64,000 bases of DNA from NCBI GenBank assembly GCA_018389105.1, contig JACATO010000318.1, forward strand, positions 558,001-622,000, in the 5' to 3' direction. The stretch is from Nautilus pompilius (taxonomy: Eukaryota > Mollusca > Cephalopoda > Nautilida > Nautilidae). Under the pieces are notes generated by a model. The model saw nothing but the letters and a program-made list of their open reading frames with translations, made no database searches and had not been told where the DNA came from. This document shows positions 34,660 to 47,639 of the stretch, piece by piece; the first letter of the stretch is position 1; every line of letters begins with the position of its first letter. The position numbers were made by a program, and so were the translations under genes.

Positions 34660-37600
34660 ATAATGATCCATATAATTGCTTCTTATGTGAAAAAAAGAAG
34701 AGGATTTTTTTCTTCTTTTCCAAATTTCATTAAATTGCGCCAGGCCTTTGAAGTTTTGGATACAAGCGCCTACTTAACGTTTTGCGAGAATAAATTAGTA
34801 CAAAATAAGTCGGATGAAACAGAAATTAAAATAATACAGATTAAAGAGTTTACCCATCGGTTGTTTATTCCCCTGTTTGTTTATTCTTACCCCTACATGA
34901 CGTAAAAGCCAGTTTGAAAATACTTTTGCTAAGTGTTCTTAATGAGAGTTATATTTTTGCAACATAATTACAAAAAAAAATAAATAAGACGATTATGTTA
35001 CTCGTAGTAACATGCCAGTGTAATTACTTAATTAATTACATATCTTTCAACTCTTATTTCGTTGATTCATATTCGCTTAGCACACAGATAAACATCCAAA
35101 TGACTTGTACGGTAAAATTCTATCAGAAGAATTATATCTGCAATTTCCAATGGCAGACAAAAATACAGACAAGTTATTAATGTCCATTATCGTCTACAAT
35201 TAGTTATTGTTTGTAAGCGGACATCGCAAAAGTCCATCCGACCTGGATAAAAGGCATTCGTGTTCATTGCATGTGCATTATTTATTTTAAAAAAGAAGCG
35301 AAATAAATCATCCATCTTTTCCTTTTGGTCCTTTATATCTAAGATCCATTTAGCAAAGATAAAAGACGCGGAGAAAAAGAAAAAAAAGGGAAAAGACTAC
35401 ATTTGGCGCCATGTTTTATCGTCGAATCCTCCTTTCGGTTAATTTTATTTGATTAAAACGGACCGTGTCCAGTCGATGAAAGAACCCTGTCATCAAATTG
35501 ACTTAATTTCAATATAACTTCTGCGTAGGTAGACGAAGAGTCCGCTTTCAGTTTCCGACCAGAGATATTAAAAGACTCGCTCGCTGAACCCTGATGCTAG
35601 CTGAACAAAATATCAGCAGGCCTCCTTGCAAGGCGAGATTACTGTGGTTCTGCTGCAGTCAAGTCGTTGCCGACAGCAGCGACATCTCTAGGTACTTTGC
35701 TGAACTTTGCATTTAAACGCGATCGGGTAATTAGACTACCCTTAATACAAAGTTTTAGAGATGATTATTCTTACGTTACTTGTGGTACAAAATATGTTTA
35801 TTATATATTTTTTAAAATTGGTAAATAGAATCTTGAGGTTAATAAAACATTTGGCTGCAATTTTTTTTTAGAAAATGAAAACAAAGAAAAACGAGTAGCT
35901 ACCATTAAGGGAGATAACTGGAAATCATAGCAGCCTCGGTGCCACGCATTAGTTGACTCTCATGCAGCTGGAAAATCACGATTTGCTAGCTTCAACCTTT
36001 GCAGTCACGCCAAGAGAAGAATAACCCAGTGCACAACGGAATCGGCTTATTGAGTAAAGGCAAATTTAGTGCTGAAAGTAGATAAGGAAAATAAGGGGTA
36101 GTAGGGAGGAGTTTTGGGAAGCAAAGATATGAAGCATTCAGTACATTAATTTTTAATTTTAAACGCAACTTTGTTAGACTTGGAGTTACAATTCACCATA
36201 GTTTTGCAACAAACCGGAACCACGCATTCTCAATGCCTGGGCAAGGACGACAAACCGGCACGGGGTGAGACTTATCATATTAAATGCTGGTAAATATAAA
36301 AGTGCTTTATTTACTTTTCTCTTCTAGATTTTTCACGCATCACTTCCTTCTTTTTTTTTCGTGAATAGGAAAAAAGACAGACATCCAGCAGTTTTCTTAG
36401 CCTGATGTTGTGTTGTTGTTTTTGATTTTTTTATCAAGATTAATTTTTGCAATTTTTAATTAACTTCTCCGAAGATGCGAGTGCACGTCCATGTGCACAA
36501 TGTATGCAGTTGATGAGTAGTGGAGAAAGAATCTGACAGTTTATTTCGGGGACGTATCAGATATCTAAGCAATGGTGTTTAAAGTTTGTTCACAATGGAC
36601 CAAAATCTGTTTATCGCAAAAAAGACTACGGTAATTCAATTCACAGAGCAGTAATTACTTTTCCTTGATTTAGGATATTCGTTTTATTGCTGGGAAGTTT
36701 TGAAATTTTTGATTTTTTTAAAGAATCTCAACAAATTTTGTGTGGTCCTGAAATTAAAGGAGAAAAAAAATATCAGTAAAAATGTTAATCACGTTGCCAA
36801 CCCACCTCTACTCGACAAGCATGGAAAGTCGTTTTGTTCATAAAATAACAAAATAAATAGACCATTACCGTTTTTACTGTCAACTGTAAAACTTAGGAAG
36901 AAAGATTAAAATCTTATTTAATAAAGTGAAGAAAATAAAAATTCGAGCTATTATTAAGATTTCTGTGCCGAGAAAACCGTACAATAAGATCTGATAATAT
37001 GTATGTGAATGTCTGCTAATTCCTTCCAAAATGGTCTAAGTTGACAATCATTACATGGAATGGTGTCATCTGATTAAAATATCCCTTACATCTGTTTGTA
37101 TAATGTTGTCGTTATTTTTATAATAATTACAAGCAAATTTTCTTACTTCCATATTTATTGTTCAAAAAGGATATGAAAAGAAAATTTCAAACTTCTTAGA
37201 TTTCATTTTAGTAGAATATTTACGCTAATGTTTTATATGCATTGTTTTCAAATATCATTTTTGTTCTTATTATCGTTGTTGTTGTTGTTGTTGTTAGTTA
37301 AAGTAATTATGAGTATTTTGATCACATTATAACGGTTCATGTAATAATTGTACGTAAAAAAAATTGGCATCCATGGCAAATATCTACTTGGAATGTTGTT
37401 TTAAACGTTGACAACTATTATAATTTGTAGTAAGACTTCATCGACGACCGCGCCAGTAATGTTGAAAATAAGGGGGAAGTAACTCTAGATGTTTACGAGG
37501 ATTTATCAGAGAGTAAGGTCAATGAAGCAGCGAATCCCTTTGTGTTTCAAAAAGACTACATCATTAAACAGTCACGCGGTCTGTCTAAGAACTCGTGTCT

Positions 37601-38465
37601 GTTAAGATATCTTTAACGCTGAAGATGTATGGACACTGGTTAACTCGCTTTAGTTGTTAACATTTGTAAAAAATGTGGACCAGCGAAACTTTTAGCATTT
37701 TACCGGAAGTTTTGCGGCAGAGATTGTTCTTTGTTCGGTGCAAGCGATTAAGGCGGTTTAAAAGATAGAATTTCAATTAAGTTTATTCAAAGAATTTATG
37801 ATTTTAAAACCTTTTTTTAAATCGCATGTTAATGGTTTAGCTGTTATTTTATACTGTTACGTTTGTTTTAATATATATATATATAGTTAAAGAAAAGCAT
37901 ATGACAATTAATTACTTATTAAAGTAAAATATGCAGTTTTTTTATTTAGACAATTTTTTTCGGCTATTGCCCTGAATAGTAAACCTTCAGAAACTGTTTA
38001 ATTTTAATGTGAGTGGCTACGCAAACACGAAAGTAGTCAAAGTAATATAAACGCATCCATACCTTTTGTACACAAAATACATTTCATAAGCAAAACATCG
38101 TCAGAACTATTTTTCATGATTTTTAGATGTTCACAACATCTTAAATCAATTACAATCGCAGAGGCAATTTTTACAATAGCGCCACGATATAATAAAGTTT
38201 TAAATAACAACAACTGTAGATATTATTAGAATATTCGGCGATTGCTCTTCCTTATTTTTTCTTTATCCCTACATACATAGCAATAAAAAAAATTGCTAAA
38301 GATCAAGGGATACAACGTCGATATCACAATGCTTTCAGGTACCATAAAGAGAGAAAAGTTGGAATGCGCATAAACTGTACGTTAGGGATGCACTGATGTT
38401 GTCGAATGCCAAAGATATTATCAGATAATGACATCACAAACAGATTATTAAAGGCGCTTATTGAA
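34660..38465. other. AT-rich non-coding tract
   Basis: No gene or mobile element was recognised. A short (GTT)n occurs near 37274-37295 and a (TA)n near 37873. Several 60-80 codon frames are AT-driven. Confidence 0.45.
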
Positions 38466-38469
38466 AACA

Positions 38470-38980
38470 AGTATTTTATTAATTAAAATTATATTCAGCA
38501 TTCCGTGCAAGAGCTTCCAGCAGGAATAACGGCTTGGCACCAGAGTTTAATAATCCTAGTCTTTGAATGATGGTCTGGGCTAGTTCGTCCCATTTCTCTA
38601 CGAGTTTGTCACAGAGTTCTTGCAAGGTTCGAAGCAGCACAGGACGTCTTGCGATAAATGAGAGCCTGAAGCATATTCTAAACCCATCCGGACGGATTAA
38701 CGATTGAAGAATGAGCTTCCCATTTCGTACGGACCGTTGTCTTCAGCTCTGGACATGATGTAGACAAACGTTATCGTTCGTAAGAACGCAGTTATCCCTG
38801 GTACCATAGGCGTGTGACCCAACGTAAACATTAAGGATCGCATCCGGGGATTTAAAATCTCTCGTGGTGCCGTTCTGGTAAACATGGGGAGTAGTCTCGC
38901 TATCCCAGATAATCTCTCCCCACACCATTAATAGGCTTTCTCTAAAGCGATCGCATTCGCCGACACTGGAATCACGAAAC
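38470..38980 (-). pseudogene. Tc1-like transposase pseudogene, C-terminal part
   Basis: Minus-strand reading. FRDSSVGECDRFRESLLMVW then GEI (about 38915-38978) corresponds to the SVMVWGGI block. NGTTRDFKSPDAILNVYV follows, matching the NGxLTAxRYRDEIL segment, then VLTNDNVCLHH in place of the catalytic DNARPH context. TLQELCDKLVEKWDELAQ (38589-38630 region) matches the tail xxQELxxALxxEWxxIPQ. The frame changes between blocks and the catalytic context is eroded, so the copy is inactive. The DNA-binding half is absent, since upstream there is only a T-rich run. Confidence 0.6.
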
Positions 38981-39534
38981 CCTTCCCCTCCCGGGTGCTT
39001 TTTTTTTTGTTTTTTTTTTCCTCACTTTGTCACATCGGTCTGTAAAGTCCAGACAAAATCTGGACCTCCGCAACAAGTACAGACAGAGGTCCAGTGGTTT
39101 CACGGCCCACTCAATATCGTTTATAGTTTACAGCCGGGTCCCTCCGCACTCCGTAGGTGCCCCCCCCCCTGATTAGCAGTATGCGGATATAGGCTTTTCT
39201 TCACTGCATATTATTAACCCGAAGCCGATTACGTACAGTTTGTGTTAGGCATTGACACTATTGCATTTTGAAGATCAGATTCCAACTGAATATTTTGGCC
39301 AGAAACAGCTTCTTCTGACTTGAGAGACAAAAGGCCGATGCTGGTAATGCGTTGTTGGCTTAAATCAACAGCGGCACTACAAAAGATTTGTTTCCGAGTT
39401 TAAGTTCCAGACTCGACGGTCTGGCTTACACTAAGCTCATCCGCCACATTAAGTTGAGTTCCTTCAATTTCTAGTACATTAAATCCTCTGCCAAGTTCTG
39501 CGCCAGTCCGATATCGTTGTGTCATTCTGGTTTG

Positions 39535-39675
39535 CTGGTTGGGCGATAAAGTACTTGTTAAATCACAGAATGACAGCATGCAGCACGTGGACACTGGTGT
39601 AAAACTCAGAAGACCGCATGATCACGTGCATCTTTTTTCGGCCACACTGTGGGTGAAGGTTCCCTTGAGGGACAT
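39535..39675. repeat. dispersed repeat fragment, copy B
   Basis: Shares ordered blocks with 1-190: gggcgataaag, aatgacagcatgcagcac 27 bases later, gtgcatct and cacactgtgggtgaaggt. Copies differ by indels. The family is unknown. Confidence 0.3.
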
Positions 39676-39689
39676 AAAGTTATGGACTG

Positions 39690-40875
39690 CAAGTAAATAA
39701 TTAGTATTACACATTATGGCCTTGCTTTGTTGATAATCTTTTATTCCTTAGCAAATTTTGAGTAATATACTTAAACACAGTTTCTCCACTCTTTTGGAAC
39801 AAAACAGTACAGGATAGTGTGTGTACAATTCATGTGTGTAGATGTTAGGCAGCTCTTAATTTTTAAAGTCATGCGAAACATTTAAATTATGCAGACACGT
39901 GATCAGCGAGCGGGCAGAATATTATAATAGATTTTCGGCACGGCCCTTTGCTACTTCAGCTGTAATAGTCGTTGTGGCTAATTCCGTTGTTGGCATCATT
40001 TCATCGACAAGATAAGTCTCTGTGAAGATTTTCTACAAGAAAGGTAAGAAGGAAGCTTGGTAAAAAAAAAATAATGCTAAGAACAGGATACTTTTTGAAA
40101 TCGAATGCCTCAAAGAAATTTGGTTAAAAGGAGGATATTACACTCATTAAGATTTTTTAGTTTTATACGTATATATGTATATATATAAAATGTACGTGAT
40201 GAAATACTGGTACGGGAATGAAGAGAAAAACTCGTCATTAGAGTTGACATCAATGGTTAATTAATCGAAATATTGTTACATATGTTTCTGTTGATTTTTA
40301 ATTAATTTAATATTTTAAATTATTTTGAAAGGAAACAATATCATTATAAAGCATAACTTTTTCGATTTATTTATCTTAATTATTATTTTAATTTTAATTA
40401 TATATAAGTAGTAGTAGTAGTTAGATTTCCTAGGATATTACGCACGCACTGTAAAGTTTAGAGAAAATAGAATAATTTGTGCCGTTGATCTAGAAGGGGA
40501 GACAATCAACACCGATAGGCTGTGTTTGCTCTCAAAAGAAGTCGAAATACCGATGTGACACCAGACTTGGTGCCAGAAACATTGAAAAAAAAAACTGGAA
40601 AATGACTTCAAAATCGTAAAAGGTTAAGCAATTTTCTTTACTCCACTTGAGATTTCCGGAATGTGCATGTAAAGAAAGCCTCTCCAAGTGTTAATTTCTT
40701 TCGTTCTCATACAGTAACGGCTATTTAAATACCCACGTGGTGCCAGTGTTCAGGTAGTGCAGATAAAAAATAATCATGTTTCAAAAAATACGATGAAGCT
40801 TCTCAAGGATAAATATCTATGTTTTTTATTGTTGCTAAAAAATAAATAAATAAAATAAGAATTTTTAAAAAGTTA
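39690..40875. other. non-coding, no recognisable feature
   Basis: AT-rich. A possible plus-strand acceptor and donor pair (ctacttcag ... aagaaag|gtaagaag, ending 40043) encloses sequence with stops in all frames, so it could at most be a non-coding exon. Confidence 0.4.
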
Positions 40876-40879
40876 AATT

Positions 40880-41080
40880 CTTATTTACTACGTAATGAAA
40901 TGCATATGCCTATTTATCTTTAATAAAATGTTTATGCATATTTACTACATAATTGAATGTCATGTTTATTTAGTACATAGTGAAGTATAGTAATCTTCTC
41001 TATGATAAAAAGTTTATTTTTATTTACTAAATAATGAACGTTTATGCTGATTTACTATATATTGATTGGTGTTTCAGAAT
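40880..41080. repeat. degenerate tandem repeat, period about 28 bp
   Basis: The core tttactacataatgaa recurs in diverged form at about 40884, 40941, 40969, 41023 and 41051. Spacings are 57, 28, 54 and 28, so an underlying period of about 28 with alternate cores lost or drifted explains the pattern. Confidence 0.5.
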
Positions 41081-41089
41081 TCTTTTTTC

Positions 41090-42185
41090 TCCATGAAGTC
41101 TAAAAGTACTTTCTCACTGTAATATTTCTGCATAAACAAATTTAAAATTTATTGTGTAAATTCAATCCAAAATGAAAATATTAATATAAATTAAATATGA
41201 ATCATCTTTTTTCCTAAGTGCCTCAAAAATTTACTTCATATTTCATAGAATTTTTAAATTAGGCGAGCCACTGACATTTTTCCTTTCTTGAAGGTGTCAA
41301 GGTATAATATAAATTTTTGTAAGTACGCAGTGAATCTCAATAAACTTCATACCTACAAGCAAAAAAAACACTATATATAAAATATCAGTTTCTTTTAAAA
41401 AAAAAACTATTTTTCAATACAACCAAGCATTAAGAAAGTGAGGCTTTTGGAATAATTCAAAGCCAGATTTAGGAGGAAAAGACTATTTCGTCAGTAATGA
41501 CAAATGGCAGGCTTTCTAAATAATTGAATCATTTCCGAGAGAGGAGGCGCTGTCGATGTAGATTTTTAAAAAAAAATACAATTATTAAATCAGCTATTTT
41601 TCACCAAGCTAAATGAAGTCATGTCAAAAAAATCCGTTTACAATTAATGACTGTTTTTTTATATATAAGTATGCATCTTTTCATTTTGTTAAGTGCTGTT
41701 GGATTAGACAAAAGAAATGGATTTCTGTTCCTAATAAGAAACAGAAATTCTTCTTGCACTGTTTTAGACTTCCTTATTTTATTTATCGATATATATTACT
41801 GCTCATTTGTGTGGGGATTTTATTTAGAATTTAAAGAAACTGGCACATATTTTGAAAAGTTTTAAAGCAAATGTTTTAATGAACGGCAATTATAGTGAAC
41901 CAATGCATTTAGTTTGTTTGTGTTGTTTTCTCCAAGTTTTGTACCACGGAAGACTCCTTTTAAACTAACAGATCATGCCACCACGATTCCTCTTTCACCT
42001 GCCGCACTCTACCGTTAACGTGGGACAAGGAACATTAATCAGGTGAGGGGAATGAAAAAGTGCCAACCCTAAGCCCCACCACCGGAGTTTAATGCTGACA
42101 CAAAAGTGTCCGGTTGACTTTGACTTCGGCCGACCAAATAAACTACTGATCAAAAATTCCTACTAGCAATTTTTTTTTTTTTTTT
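41090..42185. other. AT-rich non-coding tract
   Basis: Two overlapping plus frames (41613-41834 and 41647-41865) are AT-driven and hydrophobic, with no motif. No other feature was seen. Confidence 0.4.
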
Positions 42186-42189
42186 TAAT

Positions 42190-42320
42190 GTCAGCGGAAA
42201 CCGGAGTACCCGGAAAACCTAGATGATCGGATAATTAGAAAGAACGAGAAGAAACCATGTCAGGGAGTTTTGCTAAACTGAACCGGTCTCGACCGTAGTA
42301 GTGGTGCAATGTAACAATCA
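42190..42320 (-). mobile_element. SINE-like repeat fragment with ccggagtacccgg block
   Basis: The plus strand shows ggaaaccggagtacccgg and gaagaaaccatgtcaggga followed by aaactgaaccggtctcgacc. This parallels the body of the 24.3-kb copy in order and spacing. Orientation is assigned by that comparison. The tRNA-like head is eroded. Confidence 0.4.
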
Positions 42321-42349
42321 AACACGAGTTAAAGATGCATATTTCAAAG

Positions 42350-43950
42350 CCGTTTGTTTTGAGTGGAATTACAGAACAGGTTACTCGAACAGACTTTGTC
42401 TCAGTGCACCACTATTATCTGCCGTTGTTAAGCAACGTGGCCATGAGAGTTCAGTGGAGGAAACCTGAAAAGACCTATTTCTGTTAACCCGTTTCCTGTG
42501 GTTAAAGAACTCAACTTAATTACCGATATTTATTCTTTTAATTGCCCTTACGAACGTTTGTTTTCTGACGTTTCTACAAAGTAAAAGGTTAAAACGCTAA
42601 AATAAAAACATATTAGATTCAGGAAACTGCGCCATTACGATAACAGCTGTAACTTGAGCCGACCTGAAAGTGAAAGTTAACTGGGGTTTTCAGGGCTTTT
42701 TTACGAAAATAAAATTTAATTCGTCCATCTTGTTATTTGCCCTGACCGCCATCAAGCTGCACGCAAGGGCATAGGTCCATTCCAATCGCGGTGTCCAGAA
42801 CGTTGAGATCGTCGTCGGGGTGACCGTGATTAGGACAGAGACGACTTTTCCGAGAAATGTCAACTAAACGCACGTACGCTTACTCGGCTCTCCTCCTCCC
42901 CTCCCTCCAGATGCACATTTCATCTTTTGTACCTTCGGAAAAAATTCTGGAACCAATTCTAAAAGTTGAAAGTGGGCTTTTTTTGTTTTTTTTCGCTGCT
43001 ACCGAATTTATGGTAATTTTTTTAAAAAATTTAATAGGGGTAGATCTATCTCCAGATAAAAAGTGAACACATTGCAGGTTCGTTTAGTTCCAGCATTTTT
43101 CTATATACAGAGGATCATAAAAGACAGACAAAATTTTATTTACATAGTATATATAAAGGAATATTTACTCATTTTGAAACCATGCATTATACGGAATTTA
43201 AATGGTAAATATGCCATCTATTTGCAATGGAACTGTACAGATTTAAATGTATTAAATCAGCAGTTTCAGGTTTTCTTACAAACTTGACATTTTTTAATCA
43301 TTACCATTTCCTAACATTGTTAGAAACACCAAAGAACTAGATTTTCTGCAATCCATTTTTTTTTAGAAGATCTCGCGACTTGGAGACTTAAGTGACCACT
43401 GTAAGATTAACTCTAGGGAAACGTCTACATGTAATCGGCCTTGGGCTGGACCAACCCAACAAAGATTATAAATCAGTTAACTTTTAAGGACTAACGTTTA
43501 TCGAAGGCGTTAGTTACGGCATCAAAAGCTTTGACGGTGGGGAATAGTTAGAACCATTTTACAGTGGACTAGCCCATGTATTATTAGCGCAGGAAAAACA
43601 CTAATGTTTTCTCACAAAACTTAATTGTCTTGATGATGGAATGATAGAGTTAACTGTCGGAACAGGTCCGATTCGGGGTAGAATAAAGCACTTGATTTTT
43701 ACTGTAGGTCATCAAGTATGATCTTTATATGTCAACGACCGTCAGTTTTAGACGCTTCTATCTTCGCTTAATTTTAGTCAATTAAGTACTAATTTCAAAT
43801 AGCATTTCTTTTATCTCGTGTGCATTGTTTTACAGAATTTTTGGTTCATATCGATTATACTAGGGCCGTTCAGATAGAACCAGGAATCCGGATACCATTA
43901 TTCCGATGATATTTCAGCCGGATTTTATTTGAACATCCGTGGAATTATTA
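42350..43950. other. non-coding, no recognisable feature
   Basis: Mixed AT-rich sequence with a small CpG-richer part near 42720-42860. Short frames only. Confidence 0.4.
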
Positions 43951-43955
43951 AAAGC

Positions 43956-44007
<52 letters not shown>

Positions 44008-44028
44008 TAATAATAATAATAATAATAT
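43956..44028. repeat. (TAA)n microsatellite
   Basis: About 70 bases of ATA/TAA trinucleotide with one phase slip (aatataa) near 44005. Confidence 0.95.
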
Positions 44029-44039
44029 GAAGGTTTCTT

Positions 44040-46095
44040 TTTTTTTGTCTATAGGTTTGTCTTTATAAAATCATAATCATATGATCCCACTCGGATTTCT
44101 AGTACCTAACAAAGTCACTGGAATCTAATCGGTGAATTGATTTTAGCAGCGATTTCCCTGCTATCGAGCTGCAGGAAATATACTTTCAAAAAGTTAAAGT
44201 TAGAAATAAAATTAAGTTTTTGCGTAGCAGCCTTCAAAATTCTTCTTCCAAGTCTCCGATGATTAGAATCACATTGGCAATCACGCACTTAGCCCTTTTA
44301 TTCTTTAACCATTTAGCATCAGATTTCCAGCAACAAAACAAAAAAGGTGATCAGAATATACGCCATCACGCATGCAGCATGGAAAAGGAATTTTTATTGT
44401 AAAAGTGCTTCGACAAGGCAGAAGTTATTGTGATTGTCTCTTCTTTCGGAAACAAAAAGGAAATATAGAAATTCTAACACAATCTACGTCACATGTACTT
44501 GTCATTAGCAGATGTTTCCGCTCCGAGGCGCAATGTCTTCACCATTTCAATCGCTGCTTCTCAAGTAGCAACCCCACGTCACTACATTCAAGTATAGTCA
44601 CAGATTTAATTAACTTCTCTTTATGTGGTGAAAGACTGCAAGGAGCCGAATTTTAATGTCTACACGTAGACGTACGCAGATAATAGCGCTTTTCGAAGAA
44701 CAAGAATCGTACAAGATACAGATAAGTAAAATATTCCTTTACCTGGTGAAGAAAATTAAAATTAGCCGGACTGAATTGCATGGTTTACCTACTGTTAAGC
44801 GATAGTTTTCTAATCTGAATGTTAGCGACTCTGTGACGTGATCCTGTTACTTAAGATGTCGAGTGCCTTCTAATTAGACCCAGTTAAATTTGTCTTTTAC
44901 TGACTGTTTATAATTTATTAACCTTACTTTACTACAGTATAAACTATTAAAATACCAATAAAAACTGCTAATTATGTTCGCTTGTTATAAATAATAATTA
45001 CTTGAACGTAAAAGAAAGCCACATACAGTATATCGTATTTATGTTGTTTTTTAAATCTATTGTTAAAATTAAAAGGAAATTTGTTTTTAATACAGCGAAT
45101 GTAGAGCTGCACACAGTTGCAAGACTGTGATGACTAGCATTTCATTTAAATAGTCTTAACATCAATTATTTATTTAGAAATACAAATTACAAGTAAATAA
45201 AGATTCTAATTGAAAAGCATTTTGACTATTCTGATTAGTACAAACTAGCTTTGGCACTCGTTAACAAATAAAATTTTAGTTTTACTCAAATTGAATTTTA
45301 GACTTTTTCACATTTTAAAATTATTAGGAAGTTTTAACTTTTGTATAGAGTGATTTTTTTAAAGAGACTATCAAAAAATTACAATACTATTGGCCATAAT
45401 TACAAATTAGCTAAGTTTTCTGCACGACTAAATATCAAATTTTTTTTAAATAGGTTTATTAATGAGAGAATTAAATCATCGCATAGTTAATAGAGATAAT
45501 ATTAATCAAATTAAGAATGGCATTGTTGACCATTTATTTCTGCTGGAAATCCTTGCGAGAGGCATGTTATTGGCTTCCAGCTGTCTTTTTGTAGCTATCA
45601 AACTCAGTTAAATCGTCATATACTATTTACATAATAAATTATCCCTCTATCACCGTTACTGAAACATTTTTGCATTTGTGGAATAATTAGAAATGCAATT
45701 TTTCAGATTATGAGCATTTTAGAATGATTATTAATGGTAGGTATATATGTGTACTTAACTTCGATTTTAAGAGAAAAATATTATTTTGAGAAAGTCAGGG
45801 TTTTTCGCTAAATCATACTCCTAAAATTGCAGAAGAATACCTTTCATAATAAATTTGTAGATATATATATTTTAATCTTTGCCATTCGTCCTACAAAAAG
45901 GTCATACCAACAAGGCATTAATGTATGGTCGGGTGTAGTGTCTTAAAGACGAGGTGATTGGCGCTTACAGTTAAAGCCACCAACGAGTAGCTTAGAATGA
46001 AATTTAGACTTATACATAACGATATGTGTGGCATAGCAAAGAATCTCCAGATGATGGCAGTCGCGTCGCAAAGCATTGATGAAAAGAGTACAAAC
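44040..46095. other. AT-rich non-coding tract
   Basis: No recognisable gene, RNA or mobile element on either strand. The open frame at 44372-44656 (94 codons) has no motif. Confidence 0.45.
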
Positions 46096-46103
46096 GTTCT
46101 TGT

Positions 46104-46158
<55 letters not shown>

Positions 46159-46170
46159 AGAGAGAGAGAG
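46104..46170. repeat. (GA)n microsatellite
   Basis: Pure (GA)n with one atgg interruption near 46151. The long minus frames crossing it owe their length to the repeat. Confidence 0.95.
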
Positions 46171-46274
46171 CACTGACTGCTTGTATTTGAGAAACAAACT
46201 CCTACTGAATAATGTTTCTGGCATGAAAATATATGATGAGCATTGACTTCTATGCTTTCGGAATTTCTTAGACT

Positions 46275-46565
46275 GTGGCAATGAAGGTGACTTCCATACA
46301 TCGCTTCTGATCCGTAAATTTCTAGTTTGGGAGGCTGCTTCATTACCCCCTCCGTACTCACCGGACTTTGCACCTTGCGACTTCGTGCCGTTTCTCAGCA
46401 CGAAGCGCCTTCTGTAGTGCCATTATATCGCAGAGATATTTTCTCCATTCAGCTGCGACCAACGCGTTGAAGGGGGTTGCCAAGAATGGCTGACGGCCAG
46501 AGTTCCAAGCTCCTCTTAAACGTAGAAGCGTGTCACAAGTTAGGGGAACTATTTTTAAGCGGCCC
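46275..46565 (+). pseudogene. mariner-type transposase pseudogene, C-terminal part
   Basis: A plus frame reads WEAASLPPPYSPDFAPCDF (46331-46384 region), then VPFLSTK. This is the PPYSPDLAPxDF block of mariner transposases that holds the last catalytic aspartate (YSPD). After a stop, ATNALKGVAKNG and a later EFQAPLKRR match the usual A-L-x-x-I ... F-Q-x-x-x-x-x-W tail in order. The upstream catalytic regions are not readable, and a (GA)n tract lies about 100 bases upstream. A truncated, dead copy. Confidence 0.55.
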
Positions 46566-46569
46566 ATAC

Positions 46570-47460
46570 TGGAAAATAACGCCTGGGCGTAGTTTTCTCG
46601 TACGGGGGTGGGGATGGTGGTCTTGGAAAATTCTGATGGGTTCTCGTATATTGAACCCAGGTTAGTAGATCATTAACAGCCATCTGCATGTGTATATATA
46701 TCAGCTCAGTTTCATTCAATAACGAATCAGAAAATATGCTTCACACCGCTACCCTCTCAATCTACCCGGTGCGCTGCGCACACAGTCAGAATACAATAAG
46801 GTACCCTCTTCATCTTCTGTTATTATACTTACTGTACCCCTTGGAGCGGAAGTTACCCAGAACCCCCAAAGGTTTGCAGAAAGACTACCTACCTAAAGTA
46901 TGGAAATCAGCCGGCAGGTTGCGAAACAATAAGCTAAGACGATGTGGATAAAAGTGGCAAAACTAGTTACTGTAATAAAAGACAAATTTATTTATGCTGT
47001 CTGGTGTGAAAATGTATTTCTATAAAAGGCGACTAAAGTATGTGCTAAATTGCGGTCTGAGAATATCGCAATAAATCTCTGGAAACAGAGTCTGGAGCGA
47101 AAAGGTCAAAACAAAATAAGCAGTGCGATCTGACCAAACATCATGTGGAATCAGTTTCCTATTTTAATCATGCATATTGAAAGAGGACGAATATGACAAT
47201 CTCCCTAAGAGTAAAAGGCTTCAGTCCGGAACCGTCAACTATCCATTTTTTTATGTTAGAGTGAAAAGTGAAATTAGACAAACCATAGACACGTTTTTTT
47301 CATTATAAAGGTGTGGTATTTGTGTATAGTACACTGGATTTCTGTATCAGTAATGTTTTCCATTTCTCAAAGTTGTATTCATATATCCGACAACTGTATT
47401 GTGAATGTTGTTAATAGTTACCGAATAAATAGAAATTAGGTTACTCGTGTTGGGCTGCAA
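46570..47460. other. non-coding, no recognisable feature
   Basis: Short frames only. It may include the eroded 3' end of the mariner copy, but no inverted repeat was found. Confidence 0.4.
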
Positions 47461-47465
47461 TCGAC

Positions 47466-47526
47466 TTGTTGTAACTCGCGGCTTGTTGTAACTCGCGGCT
47501 TGTCGTAACTCGCGGCTTGTTGTAAC
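47466..47526. repeat. 17-bp tandem repeat, 3.6 units
   Basis: Three units of ttgttgtaactcgcggc plus ten bases of a fourth, with a single difference (ttgtcg) in unit three. Young and nearly perfect. The cgcggc part gives it a composition unlike the flanks. Confidence 0.9.
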
Positions 47527-47639
47527 ATAAGTAGAGCACCACTCCAGCCTGTGTGGTTTTTCCAACTGGAAGATGCCATGGTCCATCCGCGTGTTGTCCG
47601 GCGGATTTACGCAAACGACAGCTGCAGCAACAACAGTTT

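Noticed and set aside
39955-40043. Plus-strand exon between ctacttcag and gtaagaag
   Set aside because: Stops in every frame before the donor, and no partner exon. At most non-coding.
45918-46401. Two overlapping minus frames of about 150 codons
   Set aside because: Length comes from the (GA)n tract at 46104-46170, and the plus strand in the same area carries the mariner motif.
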